Part shown: piece by piece, positions 36,842 to 48,536 of the stretch
How positions within the stretch are numbered: the first letter of the stretch is position 1
Layout: each line of letters starts with the position of its first letter
Origin: Certhia americana
Taxonomy: Eukaryota > Chordata > Aves > Passeriformes > Certhiidae
DNA: 64,000 nt
Reading direction: 5' to 3'
Assembly: GCA_018697195.1 (NCBI GenBank)
Contig: CM031857.1
Location: forward strand, 60,856,448-60,920,447
The notes under the pieces: model-generated
What the model saw: only the letters and a program-made list of their open reading frames with translations
Databases searched by the model: none
Told to the model about the DNA's origin: nothing
Translations under genes and position numbers: made by a program

Positions 36842-39161
36842 AAAATGTGGCTTATGATACTTTCATCTAACTTATTCCTAAATGAAGACATTGTGGATAG
36901 AGATGGTAGAAAGAGTTGCAAGGTTTCAGTGTCATGGAGGCTGAAGTTATGACCCAAGGAGTCAGATGTGCTGCAGTTTAAGTTGAACAAACACATCTAG
37001 CAGTGCTGGAGACATCTCAATAGAAAGTTTAAAGAGCAGTAACCTTAGGCTTGAGAAAAACAGAACAATCTATTGAAAATACCAGTTAGAACAAAACACC
37101 AGTTTATCAAAAATTCTTTTGTAAAAAGCCAACCATCATTGTGGTTATATGAGCAACCTATGATGTTTTAAAAATAGGAAACAAAGATCCCTAGTTGGCA
37201 TCTGTCTTCAAAATCCTCTACTTCCATCTCCAAGTAGATGAGAAATGCAAGTGATAAGTTGGAAACTGAACAATTCTTGCTACAAAAAAATCCATAAATT
37301 AATCACGCTGCTTGAATTTATTCTGATTACTGAGAACAGAATAAACACTGTGACTCAAACAATGCATTTTAACTCTGTATATTATATATATTTTGAGAAT
37401 AGCCAAACTGTATTTACAGTCAACAGAAGTTCCGAAACCCTGGGGTAAACATTCAAAGGAAAAAGGAAATTCACAGGAAAATGAAACTCTTAGAGAGATA
37501 TTTCTCCTGTTTCATTTTGTATATACTTATAATCGCAAAATAGGAGGCCCATTTAACTACTGTATGCAGGCAGACATAGTAACACACGTAAACATGAGGG
37601 ATGGTGTAATTGCATTTTGTTAATTAAAATATGTCTTATAATAATGGCTTTTGCACTCTTTTCAAAGGAGCAAGCCTGTTTGGAGCAAGCAATCAGCTTT
37701 ACCCTGATTTTTGTTGACTGGAAAGAAATATGTAAAGCCATTTCACACTCTAAAAAAAGAAACAACAGCTGAGCTGTGGCTCAGTCAACATATTTTTTCA
37801 ACCACTGAGAACTCAAAAAACCACAGCAATGAAAATTATAGGAAGATGTCTGAGGATTCAGATACCAAAGAAAGCCTAAGACCAAGTGCTATAAAATCTG
37901 GAGGTGGCTGCTCAGCTAAAGTGGGTATGACAGGGTACCCTATACTAGTAGAACAGCGAGGGGGAGAGGAATTACTTCATTAAGTCTAGCACCAGGAATG
38001 GCTTCTTGAAGCAGTACATTCAAGAGTGTAGAGGCAGCCAGTGTCTTCAGTCATGTTGGTTGCCCTGGAACAAAGAGGTTTTCATTTTCTGGGAATGACA
38101 CACTGTTCATTTTGGCATATATGATGTCCCAATATCAAATATCAGCTCCTGACAGAAGTTCCTGGAAGAAATTGTAGTAATCTGAGGAAGACAGATCCTA
38201 CACTCTTTGTGCAATAAGACACGTGGTTATTTCAGTATAAATAATTTTTAAAAGTTGAGACTTCTGTTGGTTTGCATCTCTTGTGAATATATATTCTCAT
38301 TTGCACATTTTAAAAAATTATAGATATTAAATTCAACTATTATGTAAAATATGCAAAAATTTGCTGCAATCAAAAAATATTATCATGAACACTTAGAAAA
38401 TATCAGTGATTATATTTTATAGAACTATATTTTGACCAGTTGAAAAAAAATACTGTCAATTTTGCAGGTATATTTCTTCTAATTCTTTGTCTTTTTTAAA
38501 GAACTCATGAACATGATGAAATACTCCAAGGAATGAATTATGATTATGAACTAATAATGAAATGTCTGTGAGGTTGCCAGCATTTTGTCCTCTTCTTTCT
38601 ATCTAATAATCCCCAGAGTACGTCACTAGAATACCACAATCACACCCTGTTGTGCCATTCTGTTTGAACATCAAGAATTACAAAAATATTCAACAAAAGG
38701 GAAACACCCCCCCCTCTGAAAACCAAAACACAATAAACTGTCACACTACCTCCTCTGAACGTCAGGAAATGCAGATTTCCAAAATATTTAAAACACACTA
38801 CAAAAATAATTATTCCTATTATTTAGAATAATGACCTCCCTTGTGGTTCAAAAAATGAGAGAAATTGGCAAATACTCCTGTCAGTTGCAAGGTCTTTAGT
38901 GACTTGCCTTTAGAGAAGTGTTAGCAGAGTGGAGGATTGTGGAAAATTACTTGATTTCATCAATATCCTGTGGAGCTGGGCAGGAAAATCCCCTTGATTC
39001 TTTAACAGTTTGTGCCACAACAAACTCACAAGCCTCTACCTTCCTGCCTTTTCCACCCCAATGATATCTTTCCCACTTATTCAATAATCCAATATCTAAT
39101 AGCAATCCAAATATCCAATGAACTAATATTTTTCTAGACACTCTTTATTAAGTCTGCAACA
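36842..39161. other. AT-rich spacer, no gene recognised
   Basis: About 2.3 kb. Open frames reach 108 codons on minus, that one overlapping the CR1, with 90 codons otherwise. The stretch 38950-39130 is somewhat GC-richer but unidentified. Confidence 0.6.
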
Positions 39162-40012
39162 CTACATGGGGTTGCTGTGACTGAAGTGCAGGACCCAGCA
39201 CCTGATTTTGTCCAATGGCCCCAACCTGTTGATGTGGCCCACCCAGATCCCTCTGCAGAGCCTTCCTCCCTTCAGCAGATCAACACTCCTGCCCAGCTTG
39301 GTGTGGTCAGTGAACTTACTGAGGGTGCTCTCAATCCTCTCACCCAGACCATTGATAAAGGTATTAAACAGAAGTGGCTCCAATGCAAGGGCCTGGGGAG
39401 CTGCATTTGTGACTGGCTGTCAACTGGATTTAGTTCCATTCATCCCCACTCTTTGGGCCCAGCCATCAGTGAACAGTGCTCACATCCAAGCCATGAGTAG
39501 CCTGTTATTCCTGGAAGAGAGTCAAAGGCTTTATTAAGATGCAGTAAACAACATCTACAGCCTTTCCCTTGATGCCTTAGGTTTTAGCTATTATATTTTT
39601 TAGACTCTGTGCTGTTTTGGTGGGTAGTTTTAGGTTTCATACTAAATACTGCTAAGATCTCTTCGTGGTGTAGATAGACAAAACAATTCCTTCTCTAGTT
39701 TGATACCAAGGACAACTTTCAGGCCCAAGAATGAAAACAACGGTGAAGCGAGAAGAAAAAACAAAGAGGATGGAGCTTCATAACCTGAAGCTATGGCTGG
39801 ACAATTGATTCTGATATGCCAGTGGACCCGGGTGTCCATTTTGTGACCACTTTGGGGGCATCTTGGGTGTGGTCCGGATGAGCTTTTGCATGGCCCAAGA
39901 GTACCCACTGAGACCTTTTAATAAATACCTACTTTATCCTTTTGTTCTGTCTAGTCTCTGTTCCAGGTCAGCCTCCAAAAGGCATAACCCTCACCCACTG
40001 ACTGGGTCATAT
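39162..40012 (-). mobile_element. CR1 LINE ORF2 (reverse transcriptase) fragment, interrupted by LTR
   Basis: The minus-strand frame at 39162-39383 reads as CR1 reverse transcriptase: [11 protein letters not shown], then [10 protein letters not shown], then [13 protein letters not shown]. The FTDH at 39303-39314 stands where the family has the catalytic FADD motif, so the enzyme is dead. CR1-like sequence continues to 39569 (CTACAGCCTTTCCCT), is cut by the LTR at 39570-39987, and resumes at 39988 with CCCTCACCCACTGACTGGGT up to about 40012. Both the CR1 3' end and its 5' part are missing. Confidence 0.88.
39566..39991 (+). mobile_element. Solo LTR copy B, 418 bp, TSD CCCT, TATA lost
   Basis: The LTR is 39570-39987: TGATGCCTTAGG at the start, AAGGCATAA at the end (one base off the TGATGCCTT inverted partner), flanked by CCCT at 39566-39569 and 39988-39991. 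It matches copy A (14807-15254) along its length but lacks about 30 bp at 39825-39828, including the TATA-like box that copy A keeps. AATAAA is at 39920-39925. It sits inside a CR1 in the opposite sense. No internal retroviral sequence is present. Confidence 0.88.
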
Positions 40013-41814
40013 GTATCTATTATGAGATAGTGTGAGTAGTCCTTTGATGGTGTTTATTCCTCTTTGCTGACTAGGAAGGGAGTTAGAAACATATGACTGA
40101 ACCTTATTTGAGAATAATTCAAGGTATAATGGGATACTTCTGCCCATATGTCTGAAGATGAAAGGGAGTTTAATCTTTTGCACTAAATAATTATGTTTTA
40201 TTAACACATATAAGTAAAATGCTATTTTTATTTGCTTTATGGCACTAGGAAAATCAATGGCATATGTGACAGAAAAATAGATAATGTATGCTACCTGTAA
40301 ATAATTCTATACACGTATTGATAGTATTAGGAATTTGTGATAGTCAAAAATTATCTACTTCCTTTTCAGTTCTAGTGAACTGGAAGTTTTTGATTCAGAA
40401 CCATTCCATGACCTGTGAACAAGCATATTAAAAATCCTGCATATACTCTATACATGTGCAGATAGATGTGGTTTTCTTAATGAACCACAAGTTGGAAAGA
40501 CTAATTCTTAGCCTGTTGTATACACAGAGTTCTGAAAGCAAATGCTTCCAGGTAGAAGTTACTTCTAGATGATTATGCAGGGAATTTTCTAATGAATTAT
40601 GAAAGACAATATGAAGTGCAAATATAACAAGGAAACTGTTCTTGCATATAGATCATGTAGAAATACTGGATAATATTACAAAGCTGTAATATTTTGACTT
40701 TTAAGAACACAGAGGATATGCTGGATGTATGGTAATTTCAGGGAACTGTATAATTGGAATTGTGCAGAAAATTTCAAAGAGCAGAGGGCCCTGGCTTTTC
40801 TGATAGCTAACAAGATTAGTTGAAGTACCTATCAAGACACAAAATCTCTTTCAGTTGCTTGAAAGATAGGCTTCACTGAGAAAAAAAACCATCAAAGAAG
40901 GAAGGAAAAAAATAAGTACCTTAACTGGAATGTATTGATGCATAATAATCTTCAGTAGGAAAAAATAAATCTGGTTTCAGTTTTAACATCAGCCATAATG
41001 CAGTTTGGAGTATAATGCTATTTTGACATAATAAAGTAAAAAGTTGAAATGTGTGTTCTTTGGAAATAAGGACACCAGTTATAGTGGAATTGACACCCAA
41101 ATGCAGTTTTGCATATCTAAATCTCTGAACTGAGTTTGAGTAGAAAATATGCATGAGTTTTTTTAACAATAAAGGACTATCTGTCATCACTGTAGATGAC
41201 AGCAAATGAATAGTAAGACATTAATATGTCATTAATCTTAATTAAAAATAAACCTGTAAGAAATTAAGATTATATGAATAAATTTATATATATGAGTGTG
41301 TGTATGTACAAAAATTTGACTTTACATAAATTAGAAACCAATTACAAATGTTTTGCTTATAGATTCAAAAATAATTGTTTGAAAACCTTGTTGTGTACTA
41401 AGATGAATATAAAAAATTGATTTCTTAAAAGTAAAAACGAGAAGAGCCCTATCCTCTTCATGGTACAGCCAAGTGTAAACAGACATGGAGGTGGTATTAA
41501 TCTCTAGGACAACCATCCCCTCCACATTAAAAACAGAATTAAGTTTCCTCCATCTCACTATTCTGTCCCGCAGCCAGGAAATTAATTGTGGAAATATACA
41601 TTTTCTGCCACCTTTATAATTATCTACAGTGGCTATATAATTACTGTAAAACTAATTAAGTATCTATTAATTTCTTGGAAGTAGTATTGAATCTCTCTTA
41701 GTTTTTCTAGGTATGCCATTAAACTGGGACACCAGCATGATCAGAATATCTCTTCTTTTGAGTTACAACAATTATATTCCATATGTTTAAAAGGATATTG
41801 CAAAGTTACCTGTT
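40013..41814. other. AT-rich spacer, no gene recognised
   Basis: About 1.8 kb; open frames at most 94 codons, unrecognised. It contains an inverted repeat with 11-bp arms, TAATCTTAATT at 41233-41243 and AATTAAGATTA at 41262-41272. Confidence 0.6.
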
Positions 41815-42154
41815 ACCTACTGTTAAAATTCACGAATGAACACACACACACACACCCACACACACACACCCACACACACCCCTCTTTTTTTGAGCAAGGC
41901 AGAAGCAAAAGAGGAAGTTTATTATAAAACTTTGATTTATATAGGTTACACACACTGTCCTCCTGATTGGTCAAACTATTGACCTCCTCTGAGACCACAC
42001 TGGTCAAACCATAGGCCCATCAACTCTCACTTCCTTTTTAGAAAGGAATGTAAGTAATCGTTGTTTACAGAAATGTGTGTGTGAAATCTGGCTCCAGAAA
42101 TTCAGAACATCAGAAGGTTAGATGAAACATGCAAAAGCAAGGGCGACAACCTAC
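41815..42154 (-). mobile_element. ERVK-like solo LTR, 328 bp, 6-bp TSD
   Basis: The LTR is 41821-42148. On the plus strand it starts TGTTAAAATTC and ends GGGCGACA, flanked by the perfect 6-bp duplication ACCTAC (41815-41820, 42149-42154). Sense is minus and the promoter is easy to read on the complement: a CCAAT box (GACCAATCAG, near 41963-41972), TATATAAAT at 41935-41943 and AATAAA at 41918-41923. Length and TSD match the LTR at 5323-5654, though the sequences differ. The CA repeat at its left end lies inside the U5. Confidence 0.9.
41839..41882. repeat. (CA)n microsatellite inside LTR U5
   Basis: Imperfect CA repeat with three CCCA-type interruptions. Both the repeat and a further 18 bp to its left are enclosed by the LTR's TSD, so it arose in, or expanded from, the LTR's own GT-rich U5. 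Confidence 0.95.
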
Positions 42155-45100
42155 AAACCTCAACCTGAACATACTGATATGAGAAATATAGTTACTTCTT
42201 AGTACCTTAGTCAAGTAATTTTGAACAGAAAATTCTGTGATTTTGTTGAAATGAAGCTGAGAAGCAGGAAATCAAGTGGACACAAAGTTTTCTGTGTGTT
42301 TTTCTTAGGATGGGTAATCTAAGGCAGATTGAAATCTGTCTTTGGGATGTGTCACACACAAGGCATGAAGATCTGAGACATTCTATGTGTTCAAAGGTTT
42401 CTTACTATAGTCATTAACCTTGGAGAAGTGTGAGTAAAGAAACAAGATTTACTAGAGGACTGCAGTGGACTTAGGAATTTTACTGTTAGTGGTGGGACTG
42501 GGTGACTGTCCTTGAATGTTGAATATAATATGACCTGAGCTTGCTGATGAGACTTTGTTTTTTTTTTTTTTTTTGGGTGTCTGCTTGCCTTTTATGTTTC
42601 TCTCTGGAAAGATTTTGTTAAAATTTAAGGAACACATTTTATTAGCTGGGATACTCAGTGCTGAATAGGTAGGGAGCATCCTACTCTTACATGTAGTAAT
42701 CAGTAAATGTCAATAAGGGTATGAGGGACTGAATAAATGAAGACTTCTTATGTTATAGAATATTACCTCCTAGTACAGAAGCACTGATTTTCACACTGAT
42801 TTTTGTTTGAATAAACAACTATATGAAAGGGGAATTGTGAATTTTGATTCATTTAGCAGCAAAGTTTTAATTTGAGACTAAAATTCTGTCTTTTACATAA
42901 GGATATTTTTCAAATATTAAGGGGCTTATGTAGTCTTTAAACTGGATTTTTTTGCATATGTATTAAAATGCTGATGAAAAATTATAAACCTCTTCCTAAA
43001 ATGTTTTACTGCTTTAGTTTTACCCCCAGTAATTCAGAAAACATTTTTTTTCTTAGAAATATTGAACAAAATACTTTAAAATAAATGAGTAAGCATGAAA
43101 ATAATGCCATCTGCTTGCTCATCTTCAAACACATTACTGCTTAGCCTACCCAGTAGTATTCTTATGATTTTCCAGTGGTTAATTTATTTTGTATTTGCAA
43201 TAACTTTGAATGAAAAGTTTCCATAGTATCCCCTAAATGAGTTAAAATTACTGAAGGCAAATGCAGAAAGAAAAATAGAAATAAAATCTGAATGGAAAAT
43301 AGATTTACTGAAGCAAAAAATGAAGAACTCTGGCTATGTTTTGTGCCAAACTTCAGTTAGTTCCTTACTGGTACTTTAATTTCACATATATATAATATCT
43401 TATGATTGGCATAGTTGTTAATTAAAGATTATTCTTTACACCTGTTTTAACTCTACAGATGTGAAAGAACAACTAACAAAGGCCACCATAACCATGATTT
43501 TTTTTTTTCTTTTTATTAAATGCTAAACTTGTGCTTCAAGATAATGCATTGCTGGATTCCATTTATTCAGGTTGGACATCTGAAGACTGTAATCTCTGGT
43601 TATGATGGACATTGTTCTTCAAATTGCATAGAACCCTGAAGTCATTATTTTGACTTCTTTTGAATTAGAGACCAGCTGCAGAATTCTTCTGTCATCACAC
43701 CTCACTATTACACTGCAACAGAAGATCAAATCAAGATAAAAAGTCTCATTGTAGTAGCTAGAAAACAGTCATGCAATAAAAAGCGTACCCGGAAGTACTC
43801 ATAGTCTGGCAATTGACAATGATGAGCCACATGGAGAGAGTTGGAGAGAGGGGTAGACAAAGTTGAAGTGAAACAGAAAAGTAATTTTATGATAAGTAGC
43901 TTTCTAGCAATTTTCAGCAGAGAGAGAGAGTATGAGAGTATATAAGAGGAATTGGTGGGTGGTCAAATCATTTTCAGTGTGCAAAGCTGTGAAAACTAAG
44001 CAGCCATTATACAGAAATAGTACTCCTAAGAATAAGAGTGATCTGGAGACTAAAATGAAGGCAATGTGCATCTGAAATCACTGCTTATTAGTAACAAAAC
44101 AAACAGGCAAATGAAAACAAACAAAAAGAAACCAAAAATCCAATCCTAAATGTCTTAGTATTTCAGCATGTTCAAGGTAGGTTTACTACAAAAAGGGTAG
44201 AGAAACGGTGTCAGGAATGTTTTATGTTTGAGACTGATGACTGTAAAGGAAGCTGAAGGGAATCTCCAGAGCATGTATCTGTGAAAGGTAACCTGAATGT
44301 GACCCTATAACCCCAGTTTGTATAGACATCAGTTACAGGCCCCTCCACTGTGGCCAGTGCACTGAGGTGGATCTGATTGTGTATTTTCCTCTAAGAATGC
44401 ATCCTCTGGAAAAAAAAGGAACTCCAGAATTGAAATGTTCAGTTTTGTTAGGACACAGTTTAGGACAGTGATCTTCTAAGTGAGGAATTTTGCTTGGCAG
44501 ACAGAGTAAAACTAAAGGACACTGAACAAGAAGACTGCCAGGTGTTCTCTGTGTCCTTTTCTTCAGTCTTGCTCATATCAGCAGCTTTCAGAACTTCCTG
44601 GCTGCCATAAACTGTCCTTTGTTTGACAGCTGTTCTGTGACATTATTCTAATACTGTAATACTGTTCATGTCTGTGCAGCACATCAAGGACTCATTTTTA
44701 TTTGTGTTTTGTTGTCATCTTACAAAAGATCACATTTGTTTAGAAGGTTTTTTTTCCCTTTCAACGATTCTTTAAACCAGTTGAAATATCCATTATAACT
44801 GTGTAATTAGATATGCTTTTTGCAAATGAATAGGGAAAATATGCCTCTCATCACATATTGACAGTCTCATAATGAAAGAAATTATTAAATTACCACTAGT
44901 TGTTTAAAATTCCAGTTGCTCAAAGAGAGAAACTTGCTCTCAGAAGCTCGAAAACTGTACAGGTCAGAAAAAATTTTTTGATATTTGGTGCTGCTTCTAT
45001 GATGGAAAAGATAAATCCAACTTAGATAATTAAGAAGGGTTTATGGTGGTTTACTACCAAAATTCAAAACCAGCAGAGTAATTTCACTCCCACAATGACA

Positions 45101-47490
45101 AATTAGAGTTATTAAAATTCATTCCTGACTCTCAGATCAATTTGCTGGAAAAAGTTTGGGAATAAAAGAGAAGGTGAATTTTTAATTTTAATTTATTCAG
45201 GATTGAAGTCCTGAATAGTTTCTGTCTTGGCTGGTAAAACTCAAATATTACTCCTTAATATTTGTTCCTTTTATTCTTTCTAACTTCCCCTGCCCCAATC
45301 AGTAAATCCTTATACAAAGTTCTTCTACATTTAACTATAGTTCCTCATCAACTGGATAGCTTTAACAGTTGTCTATCAGTATGGAAGTTACATTCTGAGC
45401 TGAAATGTATACTTTTCTGAAATTTAATTTTCTAGGACTACATTTTACTTTTGACTGAAAAGTTCACAGAAAAATGTTGTGATTTTTTTTAGGAATTACT
45501 CCACCATTACTAGCAAGTCAGAGCTGAAAAGTCTGTCAGAATACACCCCAGGTTATTTTGCATATGGATGAAAGCAATGTTAATTTTTTTTTTTTCTGAA
45601 ATTAGATTACTGCGTTCCTTTCTTATATTCATTTCTATATACATACAGAAACAACAGTTTCTTAAATTTATGTTAATTTTTGTTGCAACAGAAATATAAT
45701 TTCTACTTCTGCATTATTTAGAGCATTTTCCAACTGAATTAGGAAGAAATTTTTTCCATGTAATTACATGGAAAATACATTACAGTTTCCATGTAATGTC
45801 CTGTTTCAATGTTTTGTAATGTAATTGTTAGACATTTTAGGATGAGACCAGGCCATATTTCAGGATTTTGATGTCACATCATTTCACCCAAGTGTTGGAT
45901 CATAAAAAAAAAAAAGATTATGTCCTTAATATACCGTATTCTGTTTTAATTAATATCGATTTTAAAAGACCTTTTTAACCTTCTGAGATGAAACCAACAA
46001 AACTTATTGTAATGTTTGTAAGACTTTAAGTTTTGTGATTTTAAAGAGCATACCACTATTCTGATAAGAGTTGTATTAAAATGAAGATTATTCCACTGCT
46101 TTTCTGCCCTCCAGGAACAAGCAGTTTAAATTTTTACTGTAATACAGCATGCATTAAGTTTCTGCTCAACAATCAAGTAATGAACATTCGTGTTTTGCAA
46201 GCATAGCTATATTTTCATACTTTTCCTATAGCCTTTCTGAAAATACTCATCATAAACTCTGACCTATAAAAATCATTACTTTTCTTCATTCCAATGTTTT
46301 TTTCAGATTATTTTATTTTCCTATATTACTTGTAAAGTGAAAGGAAAAAAAATCTTATAAATATGCTTAGAAAAAGTATGTCAAAAATTAATCCCACTTT
46401 GTATGCACATAAAAAAATGCAAGGATTTTCTCTCAGGGATAATGCATACAATTTGCATATGCACCTACATTTATGCTCAAATATATCTCATTAGGATAAC
46501 TTTCTTTTGGAAAATCAAAGATTTAAATTCAAGTTATGTCCAACTATGACTGAAAACAACTGCAGAGGACAAACTGTAGAAGTTTTTGGTGTTTATAATA
46601 GCAGTTGGTCTATAATTGAACAAGCTACATATGCTAGCAGCAGTACATCTGCAAAGCAGTTCTTTCCTTGCTTTTTAATACAACTCACACCTCACTTAGT
46701 AATTGCCCCCAAATTAAGAGCAATAGTTCATAGTCCCAGGGCCCTGAATATCCTGAGCTAAGTTTGTTTTCAGGACAAAAGCTCTCCAGGGGTCATTTCC
46801 TACACAGAAATTTTTGTGATTGTGCACTGTCCTGTAGTGAAGTTTAAAGAAGAGAAGTGCTGAAGTACAGTATATTTCTGTGCTACAGGATATTCTCAAA
46901 TGGGTAGGAGAATCTTTATTAAAGACACAGTCCACAGTTGAAAAAGAAGCCCTTTCTTCATATACAGCCATTTCTTCAAACTCAAATCTGCACAAATTTT
47001 GGCTAAAAATATGTTTAATGTTTGAGAATTTTTCTTTCTTTTTTTGTGTGGTGAGGTATATTCACCAATAAATTAAGGCTCTATCTACACAGGAAATATG
47101 TCTTTCTTTAAGATACTCAAAGATGGAGGTCAACACTTTACTGCATTTATTTTAATAATCTATTTTAATTCTGTCAAAGAGGATACAAACTTTTTCATTA
47201 CCCAAACTGATCTGAAACTTTTCTTCACCTTTTTTTTCCCATCACTAGTCCAATTTCAGGAAATTTTCTAAAATGTTTACAGAAATGAGATTTCACTAGT
47301 CAGTTATACCGAATGAAAATTGGCTTCTGAAAGTTTAAAAGCCTGCAGTTTGTCATTAATTCAAGGAGTATAAATCCATTTAATTTGTGTAAAAGCTATA
47401 TCATAATCCAGTAAAACACATAAGGCAAGTGGCAATAAAAATCAGAAATCCAAATTCAAGCAAAACTAAGATAACAAAGCATGCAAACTA
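42155..47490. other. AT-rich spacer, no gene recognised
   Basis: About 5.3 kb; open frames at most 93 codons, unrecognised. It contains T17 at 42558-42574 and a perfect 24-bp palindrome at 45752-45775. No CR1 or LTR ends were seen. Confidence 0.6.
45752..45775. repeat. Perfect 24-bp palindrome
   Basis: The left arm TTTTCCATGTAA (45752-45763) is followed with no spacer by its exact reverse complement (45764-45775). A further partial copy, TTTCCATGTAATG, lies about 12 bp downstream at 45787-45799. It could form a cruciform or bind a dimeric factor; no function is claimed. Confidence 0.95.
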
Positions 47491-47493
47491 AAA

Positions 47494-47536
<43 letters not shown>

Positions 47537-47557
47537 ACAAACAAATAAATAAATAAT
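47491..47557. repeat. (AAAT)n microsatellite
   Basis: About 16 units of AAAT with two AAAC variants near 47537-47544. It is not attached to a recognisable retrotransposon tail. Confidence 0.97.
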
Positions 47558-47807
47558 AAAAGAATTGTTTGACATTAAGAATCTCTGGGAGCACTGTGAT
47601 CTTAAACAAGCACAAGGCAGTAATCCCAGAAAATTTCTCTCAACCTCTCTCCCTGCTGTTCCTGACCAGTGCTGAGGAAACAAGAGCTCTTCTTTGTAAG
47701 TCCTCTTACTGCAAGTTGCAACCTAAGTGAACCGGTAGCATTCGGTATGTAGGGCATGTGCTAGTGTAAGAAAAGACAAGCTAGACTGAATTATCCATCA
47801 AGTGTTC

Positions 47808-48536
47808 ACAACCAACACAGGCGTACAGACTGGGGAATGAGAGGATGGAGAGCAATGCCATGGAAAGGCACCTGGGGGTCCTGGTCACTGGCAAGTGGAA
47901 CATGAGCCAGCAGTGCCCTGGCAGCCAGGAGGGCCAGCCCTGTCCTGGAGGAACATCAGGCACAGCATGGCCAGCTGGGCAAGGGAGGGGATTGTCCTGC
48001 TCTGCACTGAGCTGGGGCAGCCTCATCTCGAGTGCCAGGGGCTGGTTTGGATACCACAGTGTAAGAAAGACATTAAACTGCTAGGGAGTGTCCAAAGGAG
48101 GGCCATGAGGATGGTGAAGGGCCTTGAGGGGAAGCTGTATGAGGAGCAGCTGAGGTCCCTTGGTCTGTTCAGCCTGGAGGAGAGACCTAGGGAAGACCCC
48201 ATTGCATTAACAACTTTCTTGTGAGGGGAAGAGGAGGAGCACACACTGATCTCTGTGGTATACAATGACAGGTGACCCAAGGAAATAGCCTGAAGCTGTG
48301 TCAGGGGAGATTTAGGTTGGATATCAGGAAAATATTTTTCACCCAGTGGGTGGTTGGGCACTGGAACAACCTCCCCAGGGAAGTGGTCACAGCACCAAGC
48401 CTACAGAGTTCTAGAAATGTTAGTCAATACTCTCTGATATATGGTGCAATTCTTGGGGTATCCTGCACAGAATATTAGACTTCATGATCTTTGTGAGTCT
48501 CTTCCAACTCAGTGCATTCTGTGTTTCTGTGATTTT
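47808..48536 (+). mobile_element. CR1 LINE, end of ORF2 plus 3'-UTR
   Basis: The 5' part translates as the C-terminal part of CR1 ORF2: RHLGVLVTGKWNMSQQC, then after a frameshift HLECQGLVWIPQCKKDIKLL and VQRRAMRMVKGLEGK, then RSLGLFSLEE. The 3'-UTR follows (GGAAATAGCCTGAAGCTGTG, GGTTGGATATCAGGAAA, GGGAAGTGGTCACAGCACCA) and ends ATTCTGTGTTTCTGTGATTT. It is the longest CR1 in the window that retains its 3' end, of the same 3'-UTR type as 36455-36841. The frameshift and substitutions make it inactive. Confidence 0.95.

Noticed and set aside
47491..47557. AAAT repeat as the tail of a LINE or SINE
   Set aside because: No retrotransposon body adjoins it; the CR1 starts some 250 bp away and CR1s do not end in such tails.
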